From Solanum dulcamara (Eukaryota; Streptophyta; Magnoliopsida; Solanales; Solanaceae), in assembly GCF_947179165.1 (NCBI RefSeq), contig NC_077245.1:49729286-49793285 (forward strand): 64,000 bases of DNA. The letters run 5' to 3'. Position 1 is the stretch's first letter. Each line of letters starts with the position of its first letter. The notes under the pieces are model-generated. The model was not told the origin of the DNA. It saw nothing but the letters and a program-made list of their open reading frames with translations, and made no database searches. Of the stretch, positions 35,522-47,754 are shown piece after piece. A program made the translations under genes and the position numbers.

Positions 35522-35738
35522 TCTTCTGAAAATCATAAAGAAAGACCATTAAGGAAAAGAAGTCTTACGGTAAACTCTATAGTATGACATAGATCATGAA
35601 AGAAGTGAAAATTCCTAAAATGTCTCATAGCCTCCTTTTCATAGATGTGGTTCACTTAACAACCATAAATAGGACTCTACTTGATGCGGCATATTGGACT
35701 ACCTAGGACACTTGAATCTCGTGCTCTGATACAAAGTT
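35522..35738 (-). other. Leader and primer-binding site of B2
   Basis: Minus strand TTGTATCAGAGC (35723-35734), one mismatch to the initiator-Met consensus, just inside the LTR. Confidence 0.8.
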
Positions 35739-37807
35739 TGTCATGATCCGACCTAGGGCCTAGTTGTAACACAGTGATTGAAACCCCTAAGGGCTCCAAC
35801 CAAGACTTTTATACATATCATAAGCATACATAAGGTAAAGTTAAAAGCGGAAACATCATAAGAGAGTATAAACTATGAATAGTAAATCAAGAATGTCACA
35901 TGAAAACATAGACTCAAAACATTTGTCCAACTAGATGCCTCTACTCATGAGCATGGGCGGGGGCTAAGACATTTACCTAGCTCACCATAAAATGAAACAT
36001 AACAAAGTCTTTGAAAACAATAACCTACTCAATGACTAGTCCCTGATAAATGAGGATTCACCACCAACACCATTGGATAGGAAAGCTTAACTAGCCACAT
36101 GGATGAATATGATCTTCAATTTCAACCCCTACATTATGGGACAATGTAGGAAAAAGTATGCATTAGTACGTTGGAATGTACTAAGTATGTGGGCATGACA
36201 TGAAGCATAAATCATGGGATGCAATGTTCAAGTAAAACACATGACAAGATTAGATGAGTAAAGTTATGAGAAAATCATAATGACCAAAGCATTAGAAAAG
36301 CATAATTTAGATTATGAAAATACATATGAGGTAGTACATGTGTGGGATATGAACCATAACCGACAATAAGACCATGCAAGCTATAACATAGAATCCCGTT
36401 GTCTCCCCATACAATGAAAGAAAAAGGGGAATCTACTTGTCAAGGTAGACTCTACCCCGCTAGGCGGGTCATACATATACTATATGTAGATTCAATAGCT
36501 AGGCTATGAAGGAAACCTATGGTGACATGTAGTTTTAGAGATATGAGGTTGCTACTAGGGCTTTTGGTAGGGCCCCCACCTTAAGTCCACTCGGTGCTAA
36601 GTCAAATCCCACGGAATACATACATAGCATAAAAATCATAATTTTATATATCATAGTCATGATCATAGGTTTGAAATCATAGAGTAGCTCATTTTCATAA
36701 CATACTTATAATGTGAGAATTGTCCTTTCGTCATTCCAATCAAATTTGCATAATTCATATAGTTAGGTCTTAGGTAACCACATAGGGCCCTAAGTGACCT
36801 TACTTCATAACTTGCATGAAATTCATACCTTGAACTTAGAGTAAAAACTCAATTCCATAATCAATTGACTTGAAAATCATGAAATTTACTTGGAAACATA
36901 CATGATCATATACTTTCTATCAACCCATACATAATTCATACATATGATATCATTAGGAAGTATAATTAAAAATACCCATAATTTACATCATGAACCCTAG
37001 AAATCAATATAGGAGAATTCATGGGAAAATATCTTCAATCCAATGCAATAACCATCAATTTATATCAAAGTAGACTCATAATCATAATTTGAATCACAAT
37101 TCATGCAATTGAACTAGATCATAATATCCATAAAATACCATACTTTAATTTGATAGAAAACTTCAGAAATTAATTGGCCTTCAAGGATGAACGAATTCAT
37201 GAATCAATACCCACATACCTTAAGTAAGAAAACCAAATAATTTGGAAGAACTTGAGAGTTTTGAGTGAATTTACTTGAAGTTTTCAATGGAGTCCTTTAG
37301 AGTCTTTTGTAGAAAGAAAAATATTTGAGTAGGTGAATTGTAGAAGAATGAATAGAATTAGAGATTTATGTTAATTTATAGAGATAAATTAGCTCCTAAA
37401 AATATCTAGTTTCATTAACTAATAATTAGGGAAAAGTCTAAAGTGCCCTTACTAAAAAAACTAAATTCGGACAAAAACTATTGCCCAGGTTTGTGATGCG
37501 GAGGTGTTCCCTGATAGGTAAATTTTGAGCAACTGAGATTTTGGCAAAAAACATTGCACTGAATGAGAGCAGGTCCGTGATGCAGACTTGTCACGCACTT
37601 TACTATTTTGTGCAGTTTCTTTGAAAAATTTATATTCTAATATACGGGTCCTAAAAATTCATCGAGACCATTTTTCCGTAGATTTTGACCCCTTGATTGA
37701 TATTCCAGACTCGAATTTGTCAAAAAGATTAAGTATAATGCATTACTTGAGCGGCTTATTCCCAAGGCATTCTTAAGGCACTTGTGAGCATTTTGAGGAA
37801 TGTTACA
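35739..37807 (-). repeat. 5' LTR of B2 (2,069 bp)
   Basis: Minus strand TGTAACATTCCTC at 37807 to GGATCATGACA at 35739. TATA box at 37373-37380; perfect stem-loop at 36163-36184. Clearly homologous to 2867-4958. The right flank is the leader of element F. Confidence 0.88.
36163..36184 (-). other. LTR stem-loop, B2
   Basis: TTAGTAC, 8-nt loop, GTACTAA. Perfect stem, 424 bp from the LTR end. Confidence 0.65.
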
Positions 37808-37902
37808 TATAAGTATGGTTCACAACATATCCATAAGCAAGACTCTATTAGACAAGGCTTTTGTAGACTCCCTAGGACACAACTCACTCTGATACACAAT
37901 TT
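37808..37902 (-). other. Leader and primer site of element F
   Basis: The minus strand carries a TGTATCAGAGTG primer site (37885-37896) and the start of a gypsy leader, cut at 37808 by the B2 LTR. Confidence 0.65.
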
Positions 37903-38905
37903 TTCATGCCCCAAAATTAGGGGAGGGAATGACTGGCCTTGATATTGACTGAATTAAGAAGTCGGCTATATAACATCTCAAACTATAATACTTAGACCAA
38001 CCAGTCTACCTGTCACAAACACATGGATCGAAAAGGTCATAGCTAAATAAAATTTGAAAAAAATAAGGTCAACTAGGACATAGTACAACTGAGCTGAGAA
38101 ATGAAAGCCGAAAAGACCATAAAACATAACTAAACTAAACTGTACATACACATCCATAAAAGCCTCTAAAGAATAACAAACGTAGCACACTGGGTAGTGA
38201 CCCGGCCTACCTATACAAAAGATCATAACACTATACTGCCAAATTAGAACATGACTCCTAAAAGAAAGGAGCATACCAACTCTCAGCTGAAGTTGGACTC
38301 CTACTACAACATGATCAGGGCCTCTACCTATGCTTGCAACATGAAAGCAAAGTATGTAAGGCTGAAAGATATAAATATAAGTATCTCAAAGATACCAAAA
38401 GCTAGGGATAGAAATAACCTACGATTCTAGGAGCTAAAATTTCATAACACCATAACCTTTCTAGGTGAATACAACGAAGTAAACATATATAAAAATCGTA
38501 CTTCCCCCTAATGGTGAACTATATGATAATCCTATCATAATGATAGCCCTTCCTGGATGAGTGGCCATTTCGGTGGTGTAGTAACTGAATAAACATCTGT
38601 CCACCAAACATACCAGCGTAGTGGTATAATAAATTCCACCAGACATGCCTTCCATGGTGGTGTGGAGAACTATAGCTGCAATTATTACTGTATCTACCTA
38701 CCAGCATTACCCCATCGATAACATAAAGTCATAAGCATTATCACATACTGAGCTGACTGGGTAGTAGGAGTAGTTTATATAACTACACCATAATACTTCA
38801 AACAAGTTTCAAGGTCGTCAAGTTCACATTAAGGATGTGCAAAGTAAAATATACCCTTACTATCAAGATACGATAAATCAAAAATTCAAGTATTTGCTAA
38901 CAAGG
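37903..38905 (-). repeat. LTR of element F, partial
   Basis: LTR-like sequence whose minus-strand end (TTTTGGGGCATGA) abuts the F primer site. It shows no homology to families A or B. The other end is lost at the junction with A4 near 38905. No genes are seen; small open frames are accidental. Confidence 0.55.
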
Positions 38906-39559
38906 CGCTAATTATATATATGTGTATATAATGACAGAATGATGTAGATGGTACACCGATTCCCCATAACGGTCTGAGCACAATACGTGATGGTAATATG
39001 TATGACTTTCTTTTATACAATGCGAGTATGTTAAATAGTTAAATGTTATACTTGCTTCCTGCATCCCTACACCAACTATAATTTCCTTATGATGTCTATG
39101 CTTTACATACTCAGTACATATGTGTACTGACCCCTCCTTTCTCGGGGAGGGGGGGGGGGGCTATGTTCATGTCCGCAAGTATAGATACACACTTTAGGGA
39201 TCCATCAGCATAGGAGTTCCACTCAACAGTTCAGAAGCGCTCCATTGTGTTGGATCCTAGTTTTGGTATTAACCCTTAATGTATATATTTATTTGTTCAT
39301 GGGTACGACGGAGGCCCTGTCCCAACTTATGTTAATGTTCTTACTCTTAGAGGTTTGTGGACATGTATGTGGGTTGTGTATGGGTTATATATGCATGTAT
39401 GTACAGTGCTGCCTATGAAAAGCCTCGCCAGCTTATATGTTATCCTCCCTGTTGATGTGCTATAACTTAAATAGGGGACAAATTTACTTGCAATTAGCAG
39501 GGATATATGCGAATGCCCAGTTCGGGCACCTGTCATGGCCTACGGGTTGGGTTGTGATA
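38906..39559 (+). repeat. A4 5' LTR, last 654 bp
   Basis: Matches the 3' LTR from about 50165 to 50809 and ends GGGTTGTGATA. About 3 kb at the 5' side is missing and replaced by F sequence. It includes a run of G at about 39145-39160. Confidence 0.85.
39111..39130 (+). other. LTR stem-loop, A4 5' copy
   Basis: TCAGTAC, 6-nt loop, GTACTGA. Perfect stem, 429 bp from the LTR end. Confidence 0.65.
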
Positions 39560-39563
39560 AAAG

Positions 39564-39575
39564 TGGTATCAGAGC
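39564..39575 (+). other. Primer-binding site of A4 (tRNA-iMet)
   Basis: TGGTATCAGAGC, a perfect consensus, four bases after the LTR end. Confidence 0.88.
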
Positions 39576-39970
39576 GGTCTTTTCTCGAAATATCTATAGA
39601 TCGTGTCTAGTAGAGTCTTGTTTATCAGTGTGTTGCATGCCACAACTATAAACAGGAGGCTACAGGGTATTTAAGATGTTACCTTTCTTTCATATTTAAG
39701 ATCGAGCTATAGATCCGAGTCATAGGAAAACTCCTTATATTAACCTTAGACTTTAACAGAAGAATGACACCAACCAGAGAAATTAATTGACGATATTAGA
39801 ACAAAGCACACAGGTAAGCAAGGACACAAAAGATATCTGTTAGGTAAGGTATTGACACATGATTGAAATTTAAAGTTGAAAACTGGAAGGAAAGTAGACC
39901 GGAAAGTGTAATAGATGCAGGTTGAGTTGGACACACGAGGTAAGTCCATCATTTTCATACTATTATTAAT

Positions 39971-40073
39971 ATTGAAAGCCCTGTGTGGCTGTGATATGAG
40001 ATGATATTAAAAGCCCTGTGTGGCTGCGATATGAGATGATATTAAAAGCCCTGTATGGCTATGATATGATATG
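39971..40073 (+). repeat. 35-bp tandem repeats in A4 leader
   Basis: Three units starting at 39971, 40006 and 40041 with core AAAGCCCTGTGTGGCTG. A5 has two units (62251-62318) and A2 one. Confidence 0.88.
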
Positions 40074-40508
40074 AATATATATATGTTGGCCCTATGAAGC
40101 ATTTTTGATATTTCCTGTGTGCAGGTTTTGGGGATAGTTCGGAGTATAGAGGAAACTCTGCCGAAATTTTCCCAAAACAAAAAAAAGGGGAATGAAACAT
40201 AGATTATTAATATATCTTGAAAGTTGATACCGAGTACCCCTATTATGTTGAAATAAAGCTGTAAACGTACCCTCCAGGTCACCGATAAGGGACACCCTTT
40301 TTAACTTGAGAAATTTTATTTCGGAGAAATAAGAGCCTATTTGAGAAGCAAAGTTCAGACTAAGGTATCTTCATCTATATTTCGCCTTAGGGAAAGCTCA
40401 TATTGAGGGGAAAGATGCCCGATGATGGAGTTTCATTCTTGTTGGAAAGTACAGAACCCTCAACTATTATTTGAGGATAATATAAGTTATTCACGACTCA
40501 AGAATAGA

Positions 40509-40513
40509 TCTAG
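40509..40513. repeat. Target duplication TCTAG, left (A3)
   Basis: TCTAG directly before the A3 LTR; identical to 43896-43900. Confidence 0.88.
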
Positions 40514-41000
40514 TATCATGACCCAACCCCATAGACCGTGACTGGGGTCCAACCTAGACCTACGTATACTTAATTATCAGATGTAACAATCAATATAAGA
40601 GCTATACATAAGAACCTTAGTGGGTCATAGCATTTTCATATGCCTGTAGCCTCTTTCATTTATATTTTGTCATGGAAGGGCGTGCAAGCCGACAAGGCTG
40701 CCATAGCATCTTGATATTTATAATACATCACATAGACATAACTAAACAAAACTTACATGTATAACCCACACACATGTCTACAGACCTCTAAGAGTATTAA
40801 CAGTAACATATGGCGGTATAGGGCCCCCACCGTACCCCTGAATAAACAAATATATACATTAGAAGGTCAGCACCAAAAGCTAGGCTCCAGAACAGTAGAG
40901 CACTTCCGACATAGCTGAGTGGAAATCCTAAGATGGCAGATCCCTGAAATGAACATCTGTACCTACGGGCATGAAATGCAGCCCCCTAAGGAAAGGAGGG

Positions 41001-41021
41001 TCAGTACGATATATGTACTGA
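41001..41021 (-). other. LTR stem-loop, A3
   Basis: TCAGTAC, 7-nt loop, GTACTGA. Perfect stem, 487 bp from the LTR end. Confidence 0.65.
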
Positions 41022-41379
41022 GTATATAATGCATAAAACATCATAACTGAGACAACAACTGAATTAGGAATGCAGGGGGCAAGTATAACATTTAGCCATC
41101 TACCATACCTGCATTTTATAAAATAAAGGCATACATGCTATCATCACGCATAAAACATCATAACTGAGATAACAACTGAAATAGGGATATAGGAAACCAA
41201 GTATAACATTTAATAGGGTAATGTACCTGCACCTCACAAAATAAAATCATGTATACCATTATCACGTACTGTATCCGACCCGTTCGGGGACTTGTGTAAT
41301 AACTACATCATTTTATCATCATAAGAACATATATACCATTAGAGCTGTGGAATGTACAGCCCGATCCATGTATATACAA

Positions 41380-41700
41380 AGTACATGTCGAGGAACGATG
41401 GCCCGATCCACATATTTTATAATAATACCGAGGAACGACGACTCGATCCGTATATCATATAACAATGTCGAGGTACGATGGCCTGATCTGTATATTGTGT
41501 AACAATGCCAAGGTACAACGACTCGATCGGTAAACCACATAACATACCATGGAATATACGGCCTGATCCTTACATACAAAAACATGCCGAGGTACGTTCG
41601 GCCCGATCCATATATATCATAATGCATTGGTGCAGAGGAGCGTTTGGTCCGATCCATATATATATAACAGGTTAGTGCCGAGAAACGTTCGGCCCGATCC
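41380..41700 (-). repeat. 40-bp tandem repeats in A3
   Basis: About eight diverged units of the CGAGGTACGA..GGCCCGATC repeat. An open frame at 41319-41657 on the minus strand is a by-product. Confidence 0.85.
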
Positions 41701-43895
41701 CTATATTATATAATAATGCATATACGTTCACGTAAACCTTGGTAATATATCAAACATCCCTCAAGTATCACCATAAAGTATGTTCAAGAGCCTTTAGGTA
41801 TAGGAGCTTACACATTCAATCACTATTAAACCTATAGAAGGCTCAATGATCGTAATTCAGCTACTTCAAGCCCTTATCATTCAAAAGTAAGTACAAGTCA
41901 TGAATCACATCCAGAATCTGTAAATGGAACTATCTGTAACTCATATCACATATCGTTTCACTTATATTAAGCCATTTCAAGAGATGGGAGGGATAGGCTT
42001 CACATTGTAGAAGACTTACAAGTCCATAACTCAACTATCGCGAGATTTCTATTATTGAGAAGTGAATAAGATTAAAGAACCTTACTCGGGGTTCTATGAA
42101 TGGAATTATTCCCACAGTCCATACACAATCCACTTAAGACTAAGACATGCCAAAAGAAAATAGAGACAGGCTTTACATACCTCTTACGGGTTACTCTTTT
42201 TCCCATTCGCCTCGTCGTTCCTTGAACCTAGGTAACATGAAAGTAATGCAAGTATCAAAAACCCTTAGCTTTCCATCATCTTAGGTTACATATGAGTATT
42301 CATAGAACTCAACCCCTTGCTCGCCTTCTCGACTAGTTCCTTAACTAGTTAAGGAGTTAACGGAAATCGGACAACACCTCCCCTATAATATGCCCTATTT
42401 GAATTTCCAATTACACTCCTAATAACTAAAGACAACCAAAAACAACAACCTTAAGCACATGTATAAGCAGTTCACACCAACATAATACAACACAAACTGC
42501 AAATGACTCTCTCGAAACCACGATACCAAAATAGGGTTTGTAGTTTCCATTTTGCAAAACCTTTAACTATACGAAATAGAGGGTCGGGTAGATGAAAACA
42601 GCAGATCCCACACCTATTTTAGAATACTTTTAGTCCCTGAAACAAAACACCACACACCTTCAGCACCACACCACAAGCACAACACCTTGCTTCGACTATA
42701 ATTTACCTATAGCGACTCCAATTTAGCTACCTTCAATCGACAAATATTTCTATTACATTTTTACACTTACATCAGAATAAAAGGTGTGTAATACACCCTA
42801 TAACAACACCATAAACTTAAAATTGGAAGAAAACACATTACATTACCGTAAATTGGCCCAACTCACCAAATCGCGCCTCGGAAACTCTTCAAACTTCCTG
42901 AAATCGCGCGGACTGCTTGTTATCTGTTTGGTGCTGTTACAATACATGACTTTTCATTATTAACACCTTAATATCCTGTAAAAACCCTTACCAAAATGTG
43001 GGATAAGAGAACCAAGCCATACCTTAACAAATGATTTCCCAAACTTGCTGAAAATTTAACTTCGAAAACTCCTTAACATGCTGAAAGTTGCGGACCGTTC
43101 GTGTCCCTTCTTTGATGCCCCAAATAGTAATTTTAAGATATTAAACCCATCATGTATCCATGGGATAGCATAAATAATTAATTCACGGAATGAAATTGGA
43201 GGGCCTACCATGTTCTTGTGGCTGCCGTGACTCTCTCTTCTCTCCCTCAAGTTTTCTCCAATTGTCCTTAAGTGTAGATGCTGAAAGATGATTTCCTTAG
43301 TCATAATTTCAGCATATATATCCCACATTTGGAGGTGACACGTGGAAGCCCCCTAGAGGTGACACATGGCAGCCCTCCTAGGGTGCTTCCTCATACCATG
43401 CAGCCTCCTATATGCTGCCATGTGGCATTGGGGTCTACCTCAAGTAGGTGTGTCACCTACTTGACCCTAAGTAGGTGCATCACCTGCTGGTCCAAGTAGG
43501 TGCATCACCTACTTATTCGAGTAGGCGCATTATTTCCTTATTTCTCTTTTGTGAGCTCGTTATCTCATCTTACTTCAAGAGCCTATGCATTTCTTGCTAC
43601 TTAAGCTCGACGTGTACTCAAGTAGATTAGTATGTAAAATGTCCCAAGTAATAGCTTTCACAAGTAAGTCGAGTCCTATGACTCACTACTTAACCTCCAA
43701 CTTCTTCCAGATTCTTATAACCCTATTTCCAATCTTCTCTCTTATGGAGTATATCCTTCTTGTTTCCTTAGGATTATTTGATAGCGTTATAAATTATCTA
43801 GCTCATATGACGACTTCTAAAAAAACTTAAGAGCCTTTCTAGAAACTTAAGAAGCTTAAGAAGCGTTCTGAGGTACCAGAGTACGGGGTGTAACA

Positions 43896-43900
43896 TCTAG
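43896..43900. repeat. Target duplication TCTAG, right (A3)
   Basis: Identical to 40509-40513. Confidence 0.88.
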
Positions 43901-45570
43901 AGGGAGTCCATATAAGTCAAGCACTAAGGAGCACTGGGATGCTCATTGGATTTTAGTTCCCTGTTGGTGGTGATTGGAATATGCTTTAGGATAACACTTT
44001 ATTAGCCCTTCACCAACTAATTGAAGATGGAATCTATGGGAGGAAATTCGAACAGATGCACCCCAGATAGATGTCATGAATTGAATATGCAAGTATGAGT
44101 TTAAAAGTGTGGTACAACGGGGATAAGGTAACACCGCTAGTAAGGCGCAAATGGTATGTATTGACTAGATTAAAAAAACTTGTGTTGGGTACACAGTAAG
44201 GGCAAGGGGCATAAGGTATAAAGGAATAATGCGTGCACACAACGCCGCCCCAAAAATAATGGAACCCTTAAGAGACAAAGACGGCAAACTTAAATAATAA
44301 ATGGTGCAACTTACGTTCCCCCCAAGAAACAAATGATATAGGTTGGGATAAAGCTACTACTCTGAGAGAACCTTGGACAATCATCGTCATAATACAAGTG
44401 TTGCCTAATTAAAATGGGAGTGACTATTAGTGTGAATTAACCTTTGACCAAGATAAGGAGAATATGGCCTTGGATGAGTTGTAGATGAGATATCACATTA
44501 TGTATGGGAAGGCTCTCGTCACCTCATTATTTAGTCAAGGCTTCGCACGTGGATAATTACGTTATAATTTGTAAAGAAAGACGTGCGTGTGATATAGTAC
44601 CAAGTAGATGGGGAGACAAGATTATACAAATTTGAGACTAGACATAGAGACATAGAGCAAGGTATAAGCGGATAAAGGTATAAGTACCCCTTAAAGGGAG
44701 GAAGAAGGTAAGAAAAATGCAAAGGTGAGATAGAAACAATGGACACTATAATATATTGCACATGCATGCTTAAACTTCAATAAGATCCCTTGCTGAAACT
44801 ACTTAGGAAGGTCTGAAAACCACCAATAATCGGGTAGAAGTGAGCATGGTATTTAAGGCGGTGTAAAGAAGTTTTTGCAAGACCCTGCATGACATAACAT
44901 TAGAAGATGGGTGTGAATAAAAAGGAAAAGTTACGACTAGGAAATGGTATCGAATAACTCAAGAGATCGTATGAAGGATAACAATACCATACTGGGTCAA
45001 AATCCAAGATGTTAGCTATACAGTTGGTCGCAAATGATGCTGTGATGGATAAATAACCAAGGAAATGGAACAGGAAACCTTCGATGATAGGAGGCGAGAA
45101 GAGCAAATAGTGAACAAAGGAAGAGAAAGAAGTATAATAAGATGGGATGAGAGAGTTTCAATGTAAATAAGATAAATACAACAGAATGATCCAGGAAACG
45201 AAAAGACTACGTCCACCTTATACATGTTGTATCAGAATGGTTATAAAACCTATGAATATGTATGTGTTACGTATAGGTCCAAGTGAGTAAGTACATGACA
45301 AAAGGAGTAAGGGTTCAAGAGGGCAATATAGTTATGATGTTTTGGATAGGTTATAGAGAGATGCAAAGAGGCTTTAAGACAAACTACCGAAATGGAATTA
45401 GTACTAAGGGAGAAATAAGACATGGTCGTGGTGGAACTAAATATCTATCCTGATACCAGTTGTAAGATAAAAGAGGAGAGGGCAAGGTGAAGCATGAAGA
45501 CTAGCGAGAAGACGCTAAGGTAAATCTTGGTCTAAGTTGAGTGCCTTTGCACATTATTGCAAGAATTGTA
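43901..45570 (+). pseudogene. A4 internal region, unrecognised (degenerate gag?)
   Basis: No recognisable domain. 43960-44400 is clearly homologous to 62900-63300 in A5 (shared AACTAGTAAGGCGCA-like and AAACAAAGAATATAGG-like stretches), so it is a true part of the element. Stops occur in all frames. By position, between leader and pol, it should correspond to gag, but no capsid core or CCHC knuckle is seen. The small minus-strand frames at 43943-45225 have no support. Confidence 0.4.
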
Positions 45571-45655
45571 ATGGAACGTGTACTACTCTCGCTCAAGCAC
45601 ATTTAACTTCGAAATTCTGGTGGTATCCGATGCATTAGTGGTTTTATGATCGCTC
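45571..45655 (-). pseudogene. 5S rRNA-derived sequence inside A4
   Basis: The minus strand matches the first about 74 nt of plant 5S rRNA: GCGATCATA, CACTAATGCA, TCGAAGTTAA and GCGAGAGTAGTA are recognisable. I count about 11 mismatches in 73 positions, mostly C-to-T/G-to-A. The box A region (AAGTTAA..GTGCTT) is largely kept. The last about 40 nt, including most of box C, are missing; A5 has that part. It is antisense to the element and shares flanking sequence with A5. Confidence 0.82.
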
Positions 45656-46029
45656 GAGATAGAAGAATCCAAACTAGCGGTGAAGCAAAGACACAAGATT
45701 ATGTATCTAGAGTGTTATAAGTTACGTTAATGGAATTAAAAAGGGCTTAAGAAAAATAAGAAGGATTAGCTGATTACTAATAGATGGCGCACTTGTATGC
45801 CATAGTTCTTCAACATAATACCACTTGAAGATAGGCAAACCATGGAACGTCTATACAGGTTATTGGGTGAGGGGACTTCAGCACAACTTGGTAGCCGACT
45901 CTGATGGCAAAAAAGCAAAACCCAAAAAGGTGAGGGTACCACTTGATGTCATATAAAGAAGGCAAGAAGTAATAAACAAGGTCGAAGATTCCACAACACG
46001 ACCTTGGCTACAAGACTCACTTTGCACTC
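45656..46029 (+). other. A4 internal region between 5S segment and integrase
   Basis: Degenerate purine-rich sequence. RNase H and the integrase zinc domain would be expected here, but I cannot read either with confidence. Confidence 0.35.
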
Positions 46030-47030
46030 CTTGGACAGATAATTCTATATGGAATATTATCCGCAGATTAACAAGATTAGCCCATATTCCTCCAATTAAA
46101 GACTACTTGCTCAGCCGAGATGGTGTGAAATTATAGGTCAAGAAAGTGGTAGACCTTACGGAGTTCCCATAGCTATTGTCCTAGAAGAACGAGCCCAAGT
46201 TATAGTTAACTACCGAAGATTAGTTTATGAAGAGATTGGGAAGACAAATAGGTCTTCGTACACCATTTTACCCTCAGACTGATAGACAGACTAAGCTTAC
46301 TAGCTAATCGTTAGACGATATTTTGCGGGCCTATACGGTTGACTCCAAAGGTAGATTGGATAATTGCCTACTACCTGTAGAAAGTACTTACAATATTAAC
46401 TATCATTCTAGTATCCAGATGGCCTCGTACGAGACTTAGTATGAAGGACAATATAGATCGCCAATGGATTGGTTTGATGGTAGTAAAAAATGACTAATAC
46501 GCCCAGATGTGGTTCAATAAGCAGTATAAAAGGTGAAACTTATTCGGGAGAGATTATTAGCAGCTCTGAGTCAATAGAAGTCATACACGGATAATCGACG
46601 TCGATCTCTAGAATTTCAAGTTATAACTAAGCACTTTCAAAAGTGTCATCCACAGAGAAATTAATGAGATCCAACAGGGAAAGGGACCTTAGTCCCAGAT
46701 ATATTAACCTTATCAGATCCTCTACCGAATAGGCAAGGTTTCCTACGAGCTGGACTTACAAGCGAATCTGGAAGAGATATATTCAGTCTTCTATATATCA
46801 ATGCTTTGCAGGTATGTTAGTAATATAACCCAGGTATATCCCATAGAAGATATACATGTCACAAAGGAGTTATCCTAGGAGAAGCAACCTATTGCCATCC
46901 TAGGTTGGCAAATTAGAAGATTGTGAACTAAGGACGTAGCTTCTGTCAAGGTATTGTGGTGAAATAAAAATCGTGAAGACATGACCTGGGAAGCGGAGAA
47001 GGAAATGAAACACAAGTATCCATACCTAAT
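46030..47030 (+). pseudogene. A4 integrase (broken)
   Basis: Core remnants are clear: GVPIAIV-like near 46160; FHPQTDRQT near 46270; LDDILRAYTVDSKG, LLPVEST and [13 protein letters not shown] to 46435; RSPMDWFDG near 46460. The C-terminal tail (TWEAEKEMKHKYPYLI-like) ends near 47030. It has many frameshifts and stops. Confidence 0.8.
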
Positions 47031-47177
47031 CCTTACATTACAGGTAATCCCAACCTTTGGTACTCTGATAGTGATAGCTTGATGAAAGTATGTGTTATTG
47101 CAATAGACAGGAATTTCCATATAATCTCTATAAGATCTTAAGGAAGGTTTTGGTTCACATTCGAGGATGAATGTCCT

Positions 47178-47191
47178 AAAGGGGGGAATGA
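47178..47191 (+). other. Polypurine tract of A4
   Basis: AAAGGGGGGAATGA immediately before the 3' LTR. Confidence 0.85.
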
Positions 47192-47754
47192 TGTTACACA
47201 CCATACTTTTGTACTTTGGAACGCGTTCTTAAGTCTCTTGAAAGGCCCTTAAGTTCTTGGAAAGATCGTAAGCCTCTTAAGTTTCTTAAGGTTTTCTAAA
47301 GTTTCTTAAAGCTTCTTAAAACTTCTTAAGCCTTATTAAGAACTCTTAAGCTTCTTAAGAGTTACCATGTGAGTCGGGTAATCTATAACACTATAAAAAA
47401 CTCTAAGGAAAGGAGAATGTGATACCCCATAGTAGAGAAGATTGGAAATAGAGTTATAAGAATCTAGAAGAAGTTGGAGATCGAATAATGAGTCGTAGGA
47501 CACAACTTATTTATGTAAGCTACCAATTTGGAAATCTTACATACTTAAGCTACTGGAGTACATACCAAGCTTACGTAGCAAGGATTACATAAGTTCGTAA
47601 AGTAAGACGAGATTATGAACCCATGAGGGGGAAAAGAGAGTGCCACGTAGCAACATAAGAGAGTGCCACGTGGCAGCAGCTAGAGCAAGGGTGGTGGAAC
47701 CCACATGCCACATGGCAGTCTGTGATTGGAGGAAAGGGGTGTGTTAGCCCAATG

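Larger units (their letters stand above)
40514..43895 (-). repeat. Solo LTR A3, family A (3,382 bp)
   Basis: Minus strand TGTTACACCCCG at 43895 to GGTCATGATA at 40514, flanked by TCTAG on both sides with no internal sequence. It contains about eight 40-bp units (41380-41700), the stem-loop, AGTAGGTG repeats and two partly decayed G-boxes (about 43340-43375). It is inserted into the A4 internal region in opposite orientation. Confidence 0.93.

Noticed and set aside
39145..39160. G-run as a possible G-quadruplex
   Set aside because: A single homopolymer in the common CTCGGGG LTR motif, likely slippage; not conserved in the other A LTRs.
44900..45225. Two hydrophobic minus-strand frames in A4
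   Set aside because: Hydrophobic strings come from purine-rich sense sequence read backwards; not kept in A5.
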